This document shows, piece after piece, positions 16,287 through 25,384 of a DNA stretch of 64,000 bases (the first letter of the stretch is position 1; the number at the start of each line of letters is the position of its first letter). Where the stretch lies: the NCBI GenBank assembly GCA_036381255.1, contig DASVDG010000042.1:1-64000 (forward strand), given 5' to 3'. The notes beneath the pieces are model-generated. The model had not been told where the DNA came from. It saw nothing but the letters and a program-made list of their open reading frames with translations, and searched no databases. The translations under genes and the position numbers were made by a program. Source of the stretch: CALBZE01 sp036381255. GTDB lineage: Bacteria > Gemmatimonadota > Gemmatimonadetes > Longimicrobiales > RSA9.

Positions 16287-17939
16287 ATGAGACCGTTGTC
16301 CATGCTCCTTGCCGTCGCGTTCGCGCTCGGCGCCTGTGCGCCGACACGGGCCCCGTCCGAAGGGCCGGCGCCGTCGACGACGCAACCGGAGCGGCCTCGC
16401 GCGGAAGCGCGGCCCGCCCGCCCCGCGGACGAGCCGCTCGACGCCGCGCCCGAGAACTGGTGGCTCCTCGACGCGGCGACCGCCGGCGTGCGCGGGGCCG
16501 GCGTCGAGCGCGCGTACCGCGAGCTGCTCGACGGCAAGGAGCCCCGGCGCACCGTCGTCGTCGCCGTCATCGACGGCGGCGTCGACATCGAGCACGAGGA
16601 CCTCGACGGCGTCCTCTGGGTCAACGACGACGAGACCCCGGGCAACGGCAAGGACGACGACGGCAACGGCTACGTCGACGACGTCCACGGCTGGAACTTC
16701 ATCGGCGGGCCCGACGGGCGCCACGTGCACCAGGACACCTACGAGGTGACCCGGCTGTACGCCGCGTGCCAGGAGGGCGGCGCCGCCGCCGACGCCGCGC
16801 GCTGCGACGAGATCGAGAAGGCGTACCAGCAGGAGCGCGCCGAGGCCGAGCAGATGCTCGGCCAGGTCCGCCAGATCGACATGGCGCTCGACCAGTTCAC
16901 CGCGCTGCTCCGCTCCCACCTCGGCGTCGACACGCTGTCCGTCGAGCAGGTCGAAGGCATCGCCTCCCCCCGCGCCGACGTGCAGCAGGCCCGGCAGGTC
17001 TTCCTCCAGCTCGCCGCGAACGGGATCACTCCCGACATCGTCGACGAGGAGCTCGAACGCCTCGAGAACCGCATCAAGTACGGCCTCGACCCGTCGTTCG
17101 ACCCGCGCCCCATCGTCGGGGACGACTACGACGACGCCTCGCAGCGGCTCTACGGCAACGCCGACGTCGAAGGGCCCGAGGCCGGGCACGGCACGCACGT
17201 CGCCGGGATCATCGCCGCCGAGCGCGGCAACGGCCTCGGCATCGACGGCATCGCCTCCGGCGTCCGCATCATGGCGATCCGCGCCGTCCCCGACGGCGAC
17301 GAACGCGACAAGGACGTCGCCAATGCGATCCGCTACGCCGTCGACAACGGCGCCCACATCATCAACATGAGCTTCGGCAAGGGCTACTCCCCCGGGAAGT
17401 CCGCCGTCGATGACGCCGTCCGCTACGCCGAGTCGAAGGGCGTGCTCCTCGTCCACGCCGCCGGCAACGATGGCGCGAACCTCGCCGCGGAGACCAACTT
17501 CCCCAACCGCTTCTTCGAGAACGGCGACACCGCCCGGCTCTGGATCGAGGTCGGCGCCTCCTCCTGGAAGGGCGCCGACCAGCTCGCCGCGCCGTTCAGC
17601 AACTACGGCAAGGCCCAGGTCCACGTCTTCGCACCCGGCGTCGACATCCGCTCGACCGTCCCCGACGACGCGTACCGCGCCAACTCCGGCACCAGCATGG
17701 CCGCGCCCGTCGTCTCCGGCCTCGCCGCGTTGATCATGGCCTACTACCCCGAGCTCGACGCCGCCGACGTCAAGCGGATCCTGCTCGATTCCGCCACGCC
17801 CTACGCCGGCCAGACCGTCGTCCGACCCGGCTCCCAGGACGAACGCGTCGACTTCGGCGAACTCTCCGCCACCGGCGGCATCGTCAACGCCTACGCCGCG
17901 CTGCGGATGGCCGAACGCGTCGCCGAGGGCAAGCGCTAG
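16287..17939 (+). CDS. Subtilisin-like (S8) serine protease lipoprotein
   Basis: This 550-residue lipoprotein has signal MRPLSMLLAVAFALGAC. The catalytic triad is visible: Asp96 in VVVAVIDGGVD, His301 in GHGTHVAGI, and Ser470 in NSGTSMAAP. About 200 residues separate Asp and His, far more than in subtilisin. The extra part includes a helical, acidic segment (DEIEKAYQQERAEAEQMLGQ) and an ERLENRIKYG stretch, so it carries a large insertion. The usual Asn of the oxyanion hole is in AAGNDG. It probably degrades proteins or peptides at the outer envelope. GGAGGAAG precedes the ATG. A strong hairpin lies just after the stop. Confidence 0.92.
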   Translation: MRPLSMLLAVAFALGACAPTRAPSEGPAPSTTQPERPRAEARPARPADEPLDAAPENWWLLDAATAGVRGAGVERAYRELLDGKEPRRTVVVAVIDGGVDIEHEDLDGVLWVNDDETPGNGKDDDGNGYVDDVHGWNFIGGPDGRHVHQDTYEVTRLYAACQEGGAAADAARCDEIEKAYQQERAEAEQMLGQVRQIDMALDQFTALLRSHLGVDTLSVEQVEGIASPRADVQQARQVFLQLAANGITPDIVDEELERLENRIKYGLDPSFDPRPIVGDDYDDASQRLYGNADVEGPEAGHGTHVAGIIAAERGNGLGIDGIASGVRIMAIRAVPDGDERDKDVANAIRYAVDNGAHIINMSFGKGYSPGKSAVDDAVRYAESKGVLLVHAAGNDGANLAAETNFPNRFFENGDTARLWIEVGASSWKGADQLAAPFSNYGKAQVHVFAPGVDIRSTVPDDAYRANSGTSMAAPVVSGLAALIMAYYPELDAADVKRILLDSATPYAGQTVVRPGSQDERVDFGELSATGGIVNAYAALRMAERVAEGKR

Positions 17940-17961
17940 CACCCCCGGATCCGGGCGTGCG

Positions 17962-17995
17962 GCGGGGGCGCCGGTCGACCGATCGGCGCCCCCGC
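17962..17995 (+). terminator. Hairpin terminator after the S8 protease
   Basis: GCGGGGGCGCCG at 17962-17973 pairs perfectly with CGGCGCCCCCGC at 17984-17995 across a 10-nt loop, 22 bp after the protease stop. No T-run follows, as with most hairpins in this window. Confidence 0.6.
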
Positions 17996-18325
17996 GCGCG
18001 TTGTGACGCGGGGGTGTCACGCACCGCGTGTTCGACGCCGGACGCCGCCCCGCGCGCGCTGTGACGCGTTCCCGCCCCGCGTCGTCAACCGATCATCGCC
18101 CCCCGAAACATCTGTGTACGTCGCGGGGCGAGGTGTTCGGTGTGATTCGTCGCGCGACTCGCCGCATCAGCCGATTCCAGACGACAGAACGAGACGGCCG
18201 GGCGACCGGCCGGCGACTGGTGCGCCGCCTTGCCCACCGGGGCGGCGAGCGCGGCGGTGGCGTGTGCGCGACGGCGACGGCAGCAACCCCGAGGAGCGGC
18301 CCGGGACGCGGGTCGGGAGGCGTAC
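17996..18325. other. Gap upstream of mreB; no supported gene
   Basis: These 330 bp between the protease terminator and mreB contain no frame with a credible start and composition. The mreB promoter should lie here. CTGTGTACG near 18110 is a local AT-richer patch, but no clear -35/-10 pair can be read. Confidence 0.4.
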
Positions 18326-19354
18326 GTGTTCGGCATCATCCCCGTGAGCAGGCGTTTTACGAGTGCGGTCGGCGTGGACATGGGCACGGGGAACACCCGC
18401 GTGCACGTGCGAGGGCGAGGCATCGTGCTGAACGAGCCCTCGGTGGTCGCGGTGGGCACGACGGACCGGGTGGTGAAGGCGGTCGGGCTGGACGCGAAGC
18501 GGATGCTGGGTCGGACGCCGGGGACGCTGGCGGCGATCCGGCCGTTGCGGGACGGCGCGATCGCGGACGTGACGCTGGCGGAGGAGATGCTGCGGCGGTT
18601 CCTTCGGCGGGCGATCCGGCGGTGGCATCGGGCGGCGTGGGTGCAGGTGGTGGTGGCGGTGCCGACGGGGCTGACGGCGCTGGAGCGGCGGGCGATCGAA
18701 TCGAGCGCGGCGGCGGCGGGTGCGCGGGAGGTGCGCACGGTGCCGGAGCCGGTCGCCGCGGCGATCGGGATGGGGTTGTCGGTGGAGACGGCGGAGGGTC
18801 ACGTGGTGGTGGACGTGGGGGGCGGCACGACGCAGATCGCGGTGATCGCGCTGGGCTCGATCCTGAGCGGCGCGTCGATCCGGGTGGGCGGCGGCCGTCT
18901 GGACCAGGCGATCGCGGCGCACATCCGACGGCACTACGGGCTGGTGATCGGCGAGCAGACGGCGGAGCAGGTGAAGATCCGTCTCGGCGCGGCGGGCGAT
19001 GGCGAAGAGGCGCGCACGATGACGGTGAGCGGGCGCGACCTGGTGAGCGGACTGCCGAAGAGCATCGAGGTGGACAGCGGGGACGTGCGCGAGGCGATCC
19101 GGGAGCCGGTCCAGCAGATCGTGGACGCGGTGATCCGGGCGCTCGAGAAGTCGCCGCCGGAGCTGGCGGCGGACATCGTGGACCGGGGGATCGTGCTGGC
19201 CGGCGGCAGTGCGATGCTCGGCGGGCTGGACCGCCTGATCGCGCGGGCGGCCGGCGTCCCGGTCCGGGTGGCGGAGGATCCGATGACGTGCGTCGTGCGG
19301 GGGGCGGCGCGCATCGTCGAGGACTTCGAGCGGTATCGGAGGCTGGGGGATTAG
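18326..19354 (+). CDS. mreB: MreB-family actin-like cell-shape protein
   Basis: This 342-residue protein is close to the standard MreB length. Actin-fold ATP-binding elements are present: AVGVDMGTGNTRVHVRGRGIVLNEPSVVAV in outline (phosphate 1; DMGTGNT in place of the usual DLGTANT), HVVVDVGGGTTQIAVIALG (phosphate 2), EPVAAAIGMGL, and GIVLAGGSAMLGGLDRLI near the end. It polymerises under the inner membrane to guide lateral wall synthesis. GTG at 18326 follows GGGAGG by 5 nt; a second GTG (18344) would also keep the fold. mreC, mreD, pbp2 and rodA are not next to it, so this may be a second paralogue. Confidence 0.9.
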   Translation: MFGIIPVSRRFTSAVGVDMGTGNTRVHVRGRGIVLNEPSVVAVGTTDRVVKAVGLDAKRMLGRTPGTLAAIRPLRDGAIADVTLAEEMLRRFLRRAIRRWHRAAWVQVVVAVPTGLTALERRAIESSAAAAGAREVRTVPEPVAAAIGMGLSVETAEGHVVVDVGGGTTQIAVIALGSILSGASIRVGGGRLDQAIAAHIRRHYGLVIGEQTAEQVKIRLGAAGDGEEARTMTVSGRDLVSGLPKSIEVDSGDVREAIREPVQQIVDAVIRALEKSPPELAADIVDRGIVLAGGSAMLGGLDRLIARAAGVPVRVAEDPMTCVVRGAARIVEDFERYRRLGD

Positions 19355-19404
19355 GGGGCCGCACAGTCGGGCGCCGCGCTCCGCGCAGGTCGAGCGGATC
19401 GGGC

Positions 19405-19436
19405 CCGGCGGGCGCGAGGTGAGGCGTGCCCGCCGG
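19405..19436. terminator. Possible shared hairpin between mreB and rhlE
   Basis: CCGGCGGGC (19405-19413) and GCCCGCCGG (19428-19436) form a 9-bp stem with a 14-nt loop in the 102-bp gap between two convergent genes. The large loop and absence of T-runs keep confidence moderate. Confidence 0.4.
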
Positions 19437-19456
19437 CCACGCGGTGTGCCCGCATC

Positions 19457-21007
19457 CTACCTGGAGTTGCCCCCGCGCCCGCGCCGCCGTCGCCGCCGGC
19501 GCGACCGGCCGGCTCCCGCGCCTGCGCCGTCGGGTCGGGCGCCGGCGTGCGGCGGCTGGCCTGGGCGTCCGCCCGCGTGCGTTCCGCCGGCCGCCTGCGC
19601 GCCCGGCCCCGCGCGTTCGCGGGAGGGTGCGCCGCCCGCCGCCGGTTCCTTCCCCGCCTGCGCCTTCTGCGCCTTCCCCGCCCGTCCGTTCGCCGCGTTC
19701 GCCTTCTCCGCCTCGGCGCGGGCGCGCCGTTCGGCCTTCGCCTTCGCGCGCTCGCGCTCGACGGCGCGCTGCGCGCGGATCGCCGCGATGCGTTCGGCGA
19801 GCGGGATCTCGAGCGGCTCGCTCTCGCGGGCGTGGTAGTCGAAGTCCGGGAGCGTGCGTCGCTCGATGCGGCGGCCGAGCGCGCGCTCGATCGCGCGGAC
19901 CTGGTCCTCCTCGTCGGGCGCGACGAAGCTGATCGCGTCGCCCGTCGCCTCGGCGCGGCCGGTGCGGCCGACGCGGTGGATGTAGTCCTCCGTCGCCGCG
20001 GGGAGGTCGAAGTTGACCACGTGGTCGAGCGCCTCGACGTCGATGCCGCGGGCGACGATGTCGGTCGCGACGAGGACGCGGTAGCGCCCTTCCTTGAACC
20101 CGGCCAGCGCCTCGGTCCGCTGCTTCTGGCTGCGGTTGCCGTGGATCCGCGCCGCGGCGATCCCCTGCTTCTCGAGCTTCTGGGCGACGCGGTTCGCGCG
20201 GTGCTTCGTGCGGCAGAAGACGATCGCGTTGCCGACGTCGCCGCGGCGCAGCAGCTCGACGAGGAGCGCGACCTTCGCGGTCTGCGGCACCGGGTAGAGC
20301 GCCTGCGTGATGGTCGCTGCCGGCGCCTGCCTGCGCTCGACGTCGATCCGTGCCGGGTCGCGGAGCAGGTCGCGCGACAGCTTGACGATCGGCTCGGGCA
20401 TCGTCGCCGAGAAGAGCATCGTCTGCCGCGGGCCCGCCGGCAGGTGCCGCAGCACGCGCCTGATGGCCGGCAGGAAACCCATGTCGAGCATGCGGTCGGC
20501 CTCGTCCAGCACCAGCACCTCGACGCCGTCGAGGCGCGCGTAGTCGTGCTGGAAATGGTCGAGCAGTCGTCCCGGCGTGGCGACGAGGATGTCGACGCCG
20601 CGGCGGAACGCCGCCTCCTGCGGGCCCATGCCGACGCCGCCGAAGACCGCCGCGCCGGTGAGCCGGGTGTGACGCGCCAGCTCGGCGCGGTTCTCGTCGA
20701 CCTGCGCCGCGAGCTCGCGCGTCGGCGTCAGGATCAGCGCGCGCGTCACGCCGCGCGGCTTGCCGTGCAGCCGCTGGAGGATCGGCAGCAGGAACGCAGC
20801 GGTCTTCCCGCTCCCCGTCGCCGCGCAGGCCAGCACGTCGCGGCCGTCCAGCGCCGCGGGGATCGCGGCCGCCTGCACCGGCGTCGGCCGGGTGAAGCCC
20901 AGCTCCGTGATGGCCCGGAGCAGTTCCGGGCGAAGATTCAGCGACGCGAAATCCGTGGCCCCGCGTCCGGGCGGTGCGGGCGCCTTCGCCCGACGATCGT
21001 TCGACAT
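19457..21007 (-). CDS. rhlE: DEAD-box RNA helicase, RhlE type
   Basis: This 516-residue ATP-dependent RNA helicase has the full motif series: Q motif (FTRPTPVQ), motif I ATGSGKT near 63-69, PTRELA near 95-100, DEAD at 168-171, SAT, then the second RecA domain with VATDIVARGIDVE and HRVGRTGRA. About 130 C-terminal residues are a lysine/arginine/alanine-rich tail ending in a run of arginines and RGRGG, as in RhlE and other ribosome- or degradosome-linked helicases. GAGGAG is 6 nt before the ATG. A terminator-like hairpin lies in its leader, suggesting attenuation of its own transcription. Confidence 0.93.
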   Translation of the reverse strand: MSNDRRAKAPAPPGRGATDFASLNLRPELLRAITELGFTRPTPVQAAAIPAALDGRDVLACAATGSGKTAAFLLPILQRLHGKPRGVTRALILTPTRELAAQVDENRAELARHTRLTGAAVFGGVGMGPQEAAFRRGVDILVATPGRLLDHFQHDYARLDGVEVLVLDEADRMLDMGFLPAIRRVLRHLPAGPRQTMLFSATMPEPIVKLSRDLLRDPARIDVERRQAPAATITQALYPVPQTAKVALLVELLRRGDVGNAIVFCRTKHRANRVAQKLEKQGIAAARIHGNRSQKQRTEALAGFKEGRYRVLVATDIVARGIDVEALDHVVNFDLPAATEDYIHRVGRTGRAEATGDAISFVAPDEEDQVRAIERALGRRIERRTLPDFDYHARESEPLEIPLAERIAAIRAQRAVERERAKAKAERRARAEAEKANAANGRAGKAQKAQAGKEPAAGGAPSRERAGPGAQAAGGTHAGGRPGQPPHAGARPDGAGAGAGRSRRRRRRRGRGGNSR

Positions 21008-21070
21008 TGCGACTCCTCGACCGGCCGCCGCGGGCGCGGGTCCGCCCCGCCCACGGCGGCTGAATCCACG

Positions 21071-21100
21071 AAAAAAGGACCCCGGCGACGGCCGAGGCCC
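21071..21100 (-). terminator. Rho-independent terminator-like hairpin in the rhlE leader
   Basis: On the minus strand GGGCCTCGGC, loop CGTC and GCCGGGGTCC form a 10-bp stem (two G-U pairs), followed directly by six T residues. It lies 63 bp upstream of the rhlE start and in the rhlE sense direction. It is the only hairpin in the window with a proper T-tract. Upstream, 21111-21119 and 21144-21152 form another 9-bp inverted repeat that could compete with it. Confidence 0.65.
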
Positions 21101-21346
21101 TCTCGTTCGCGCGGGACCGTCCGGCGGCCATCGCCGCCGCGTGCGGTCCCGCGATCCGTACGAAACCTAGCGGAAACGCCACGGCGGCGCAATCGCCGGC
21201 GGGGACTTCGCCCGCGCCCCTACAACTTGCGGCCCACCGCGGCCCGGCCGTAGCTTGGACGCCTCAATCCCACAATCGGCGACGCCTTGCATCGCCTGAG
21301 TCCTCGCAATCGTTCACGCCCCACCCTTCCGAAGGAGGGACTCGTC
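21101..21346. other. Divergent promoter region of rhlE and the amidohydrolase operon
   Basis: These 246 bp separate the rhlE leader hairpin from the amidohydrolase gene. GCGGGACCG (21111-21119) is inverted as CGGTCCCGC (21144-21152) around an inner GC-rich hairpin, and would be part of the rhlE leader RNA. Two oppositely directed promoters must lie further right, but no clean -35/-10 pairs can be picked. No gene is supported. Confidence 0.4.
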
Positions 21347-24055
21347 ATGTCGTGGTCATGGAAGGATCCGCGGCCCGGCCGCGGGCGGCGTGGCCGGAGC
21401 GTTCCGGCCGCGCTGATCGCCGCGTTCGGCGCGGCGCTGGCGCTCGCCGCGCCCGCCACGGCGCAGGAGCAGCCGACGCACCCCACGCTGCCGCCGGACT
21501 TCGCGATCACCGGCGCGCGCATCGTGCCCGTGTCCGGCGACGTGATCGAACGCGGGACCGTCGTCGTACGGGACGGCGTCATCGCCGCGGTCGGCGACGA
21601 CGTCGACGTCCCGAGCGACGCGTGGGTCATCGACGGCGCCGGGCTCACCGTCTACCCGGGTCTGATCGACGCCTTCACCACGCTCGGCCACCCGGAGCGG
21701 CGGGGCGACGGCGCGGGCGACGAGGAGCAGCCGCACTCGTGGGGCCCGGAGGACCGGCCCGGCACGTTCACGTGGCGCAGCGCCGCCCACGGGCTGGACG
21801 CCGACGATGAGCGCCTCGAGCAGTGGCGCGAGGCCGGGTTCACGACCGCGCTGACCACGCATGCCGATGGGCTGTTCCCCGGGCAGGCCGCGCTGATCGA
21901 CCTGGCCGGCAACCGCGCCCGCGACATGGTCGTCGAGCCGGCCGTCGCCCAGCGGATCAACCTGCGCGACCGGAGCTACAGCGGGTACCCCCGCGCGCTC
22001 CTCGGCACGTTCGCCTACATCAAGCAGCTCTACCTCGACGCGCGGCACTACGACCGTGTCTGGGCCGCCTACGAGCGCGACCCCCGCGGCAAGACGCGCC
22101 CCGAGTACGACCGCACGCTCGAGCCGCTGCGCTCGCCGCAGCCGGTGCTCTTCCCGGGGCAGGACCGCAAGGAGATCCTCCGCGCCGTGCGCACGGCCGA
22201 CGAGATCGGCGCGCCGGTCATCGTCTACGGCGCGCAGCGGGCCTACCAGGCCGTCGACGTGCTCGCCGGGAGCGGCACGCCGGCGCTGATCGACCTGGAC
22301 TGGCCGGAACCCGCGCGCAACGGCGACCCCGAAGCCGAGCCCGACCTGGCCACGCTCCGCGCCTGGGAGCACGCGCCCTCCACGCCTGCCAAGCTGCACG
22401 CGGCCGGCGTGCGCTTCGCCTTCTACACCGGCGGCCTCGACGACCCCGACGACGCGCGGGAGAGCGTGCGCAAGGCGATCGACGCCGGGCTCCCCGCCGA
22501 CGCCGCGCTCCGCGCACTCACGCTCGCGCCCGCCGAGATCCTCGGCGTCGCCGACCGCATGGGGAGCATCGAGGCCGGCAAGATCGCGAACCTCGTCCTC
22601 GCCGACGGCGACCTGTTCGCACCGGACACGAAGATCCGCACGGTCATCGTCGACGGCCGGCCGTTCGACATCTTCCAGCCCGCGGAGCGGACCGCCGACC
22701 GCGAGGACGACGACGAGACCGCCGGGAAGGCCGCGCCCGTGCCGATGGCCGACGACCGCGGCCCGTACCGCGACGACCCGGTCACGCTCATCCGCAACGC
22801 CACGATCCTCACGGTCGCGAACGGCACCATCGAGGGCGGCGACATCCTGATCCGCAACGGCAAGATCGCCGAGGTCGGCCAGGACATCGACGCGCCGCGC
22901 AACGCCACGGTCGTGGACGCGACCGGGATGTACGTCACGCCCGGGATCATCGACGCCCACTCGCACCTCGCCGCCGACGCGATCAACGAGGGGAGCGTCG
23001 CCGTCAGCGCGATGGTCCGGATGAAGGACGTGATCAACCCCGACGACATCGGCATCTACCGCTCGCTCGCCGGCGGCGTCACCACGATCAACCTGCTGCA
23101 CGGCAGCGCGAACCCGATCGGCGGGCGCAACGCCGTGCTCAAGCTGCGCTGGGGCGCCGACGCCCACGAGATGATCTTCGAGGGCGCGCCGAAGGGGATC
23201 AAGTTCGCGCTCGGCGAGAACACGAAGCGCGACCGCAACCCGGACCGCTACCCGAGCTCGCGCATGGGCGTGCAGGACGTGATCCGCCAGGCGTTCATCG
23301 ACGCGCGCGAGTACATGGCCGCCTGGGAGGCGTACGAGGAGGACGGCGACGGCGTCCCGCCGCGCCGCGACCTGAAGCTCGAGACGCTGGCCGAGATCCT
23401 CCGCGGCGAGCGGCTCGTGCACGCGCACTCGTACCGCGCCGACGAGATCCTCCAGCTCCTCCGCCTCGCCGAGGAGTTCGGCTTCCGCATCGCCACGTTC
23501 CAGCACGTGCTGGAAGGGTACAAGATCGCCGACGAGATCGCCGCGCACGGCGCCGGCGCCTCGACGTTCTCCGACTGGTGGGCGTACAAGGTCGAGGCCT
23601 ACGACGCGATCCCCTACAACGCCGCGCTCATGACGGAGCGGGGCGTGGTCGTCTCGATCAACTCGGACTCCGACGAGGAGATCCGCCACCTGAACCAGGA
23701 GGCGGCGAAGTCGATGAAGTGGGGCGGCCTCTCGGAGACCGAGGCGCTCCGGCTGGTCACGCTGAACCCCGCGATCCAGCTCCGCATCGACGACCGCGTC
23801 GGCTCGATCGAGGTCGGCAAGGACGCGGACCTGGTCGTCTGGAAGGGACACCCGCTGAGCATGGACGGCGTGCCCCAGAAGACCTACGTGGATGGCAAGC
23901 TGTACTTCGACATCGAGCTCGATCGGCAGCGGTGGGCCGCGATCCGCGCCGAGAAGGAGGCGCTCATGGACAAGCACCTCCCCGACCGGCGCCGCGAAAC
24001 GCCCGTCGTGACCGAGGCCGCCGCCGCCAACCCGGACCAGGAGGTAGAGCGATGA
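21347..24055 (+). CDS. Secreted two-domain amidohydrolase; only the second domain has metal ligands
   Basis: This 902-residue exported protein has signal region RSVPAALIAAFGAALALAAPATAQ. Two amidohydrolase-fold domains lie in tandem. The N-terminal one begins FAITGARIVPVSGDVIERG but has DAFTTLG where the HxH metal pair should be. The C-terminal one begins VTLIRNATILTVANGTIEGG and has DAHSHLA with His538 and His540, a later HAHS (His692), FQHVLEG and NSDSDEE, so a binuclear or mononuclear metal site is credible. Both end with the ELGV/GSIEVGKDADLVV-type cap. It likely hydrolyses amide or peptide-derived substrates in the periplasm. AAGGAGGG precedes the ATG. It overlaps the next gene by ATGA. 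Confidence 0.88.
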   Translation: MSWSWKDPRPGRGRRGRSVPAALIAAFGAALALAAPATAQEQPTHPTLPPDFAITGARIVPVSGDVIERGTVVVRDGVIAAVGDDVDVPSDAWVIDGAGLTVYPGLIDAFTTLGHPERRGDGAGDEEQPHSWGPEDRPGTFTWRSAAHGLDADDERLEQWREAGFTTALTTHADGLFPGQAALIDLAGNRARDMVVEPAVAQRINLRDRSYSGYPRALLGTFAYIKQLYLDARHYDRVWAAYERDPRGKTRPEYDRTLEPLRSPQPVLFPGQDRKEILRAVRTADEIGAPVIVYGAQRAYQAVDVLAGSGTPALIDLDWPEPARNGDPEAEPDLATLRAWEHAPSTPAKLHAAGVRFAFYTGGLDDPDDARESVRKAIDAGLPADAALRALTLAPAEILGVADRMGSIEAGKIANLVLADGDLFAPDTKIRTVIVDGRPFDIFQPAERTADREDDDETAGKAAPVPMADDRGPYRDDPVTLIRNATILTVANGTIEGGDILIRNGKIAEVGQDIDAPRNATVVDATGMYVTPGIIDAHSHLAADAINEGSVAVSAMVRMKDVINPDDIGIYRSLAGGVTTINLLHGSANPIGGRNAVLKLRWGADAHEMIFEGAPKGIKFALGENTKRDRNPDRYPSSRMGVQDVIRQAFIDAREYMAAWEAYEEDGDGVPPRRDLKLETLAEILRGERLVHAHSYRADEILQLLRLAEEFGFRIATFQHVLEGYKIADEIAAHGAGASTFSDWWAYKVEAYDAIPYNAALMTERGVVVSINSDSDEEIRHLNQEAAKSMKWGGLSETEALRLVTLNPAIQLRIDDRVGSIEVGKDADLVVWKGHPLSMDGVPQKTYVDGKLYFDIELDRQRWAAIRAEKEALMDKHLPDRRRETPVVTEAAAANPDQEVER

Positions 24056-25359
24056 GAACGCTGCGCAACACGCTCATCGGCGCCGCGGCGCTGTTCCTGA
24101 CCGCTGCGGGCGCCGCCGCGCAGGAACCGCTGGCGATCCGCGGCGGGACCGTGCACCCCGTGTCGGGCCCCGCGTACACCGGGACCGTCGTCGTGCAGGA
24201 CGGCCGCATCGTCGCCGCCGGGCCGGATGCGACGGCGCCCGCCGGCGCCCGCGTCATCGACGCCGCCGGGCTGCACGTCTACCCCGGCCTCTTCGACGCC
24301 GGCACGCGGCTCGGCCTTACCGAGATCGACGCCGTCGACGTGACGAACGACTACAGCGAGCTCGGCGACTTCACGCCGCACCTCCTGACGCGCACGGCCG
24401 TGCACCCGGCCAGCGAGCACATCCCCGTCGCCCGCGCGAACGGCATCACCCACACCGTCGCGCTCCCCGGCGGCGGCGGCCGGGCCGGCGGCTTCGCCGG
24501 CCAGGGCTCCGCCTTCCACCTCGCCGGCTGGACCATCGAGGAGATGGAGATCGACGGCTCGGTCGTCATGGTCATGAACTGGCCGTCGCTCCAGACCCGC
24601 GAATTCGACCGCCGCACCTTCTCGGTCCGCGAGCGCCCGTTCCGCGAGGCGAAGGAAGAATACGACCGCGCCGTCCACCGCCTCGCCTCCTGGCTCGACG
24701 CGGCACGCGACTACGACCGCGCCGTCCGCGGCGGCGCCTCGCTCGACCGCGACCTCCGGCTCGAGGCGCTCGCCCGCGTCACCCGCGGCGAGCTCCCCGT
24801 CCTCGCCCCCGTCGACGAGGCGCGCGACATCTGCAACGTCGTCGCGTTCGCCGAGGAACAGGGGATCCGGCTCATCATCGCCGGCGCCGCCGAAGGGTAC
24901 AAAGTCGCGGAGCTCCTCGCCGAGAAGGGGATCCCGGTGATCCTCGGGCCGACGCAGTCCATGCCGAGCAGCCCGGACGCGCCGTACGACGAGCCGTACG
25001 CGAACCCCGGGAAGCTCCACGCGGCCGGCGTGAAGATCGCGTTCGCGACGTTCAACTCCGCCGACTCGCGCACCCTGCCGTACGAGGCCGCCATGGCGAT
25101 CCCGTACGGCCTGCCCCGCGACGCCGCGCTCCGCGCGGTCACGATCAACGCCGCCGAGATGCTCGGCCTCGGCGACCGGCTCGGCACCATCGAGCCGGGC
25201 AAGATCGCCAACCTCATCGTGACCGACGGCGACCCGCTCGAGATCACCACGCAGATCCGGCACCTGATCATCAAGGGCCGCGAGGTCAGCACCATGAACA
25301 AACACCGCGAGCTGTACGAGAAGTACCGCTCGCGGCCGACGCGGACGACGATGGAGTAG
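24052..25359 (+). CDS. Secreted amidohydrolase paralogue lacking metal-binding residues
   Basis: This 435-residue exported protein has signal MRTLRNTLIGAAALFLTAAGAAAQ. It keeps the amidohydrolase architecture (IRGGTVHPVSGPAYTGTVVVQDGRI, VYPGLFDAGTRLG, and the end GTIEPGKIANLIVTDGDPLE). Every histidine that would bind metal is replaced: DAGTRLG for DAHxH, LAPVDEA for HAHS, and IIAGAAEGYK for FQHVLEGYK as compared with its upstream neighbour. It is therefore probably a pseudoenzyme acting as partner, chaperone or binding subunit of the upstream protein. GGAGGT is upstream, and its ATG overlaps the upstream stop. A perfect palindrome follows the stop. Confidence 0.85.
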   Translation: MRTLRNTLIGAAALFLTAAGAAAQEPLAIRGGTVHPVSGPAYTGTVVVQDGRIVAAGPDATAPAGARVIDAAGLHVYPGLFDAGTRLGLTEIDAVDVTNDYSELGDFTPHLLTRTAVHPASEHIPVARANGITHTVALPGGGGRAGGFAGQGSAFHLAGWTIEEMEIDGSVVMVMNWPSLQTREFDRRTFSVRERPFREAKEEYDRAVHRLASWLDAARDYDRAVRGGASLDRDLRLEALARVTRGELPVLAPVDEARDICNVVAFAEEQGIRLIIAGAAEGYKVAELLAEKGIPVILGPTQSMPSSPDAPYDEPYANPGKLHAAGVKIAFATFNSADSRTLPYEAAMAIPYGLPRDAALRAVTINAAEMLGLGDRLGTIEPGKIANLIVTDGDPLEITTQIRHLIIKGREVSTMNKHRELYEKYRSRPTRTTME

Positions 25360-25384
25360 GTCGTCGACGGACGGAGCAACGGAC

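Noticed and set aside
21356..23977. Minus-strand open frame of 873 codons
   Set aside because: It is fully antisense to the two-domain amidohydrolase, whose signal peptide, motifs and ribosome-binding site are clear. The antisense translation has no family features.
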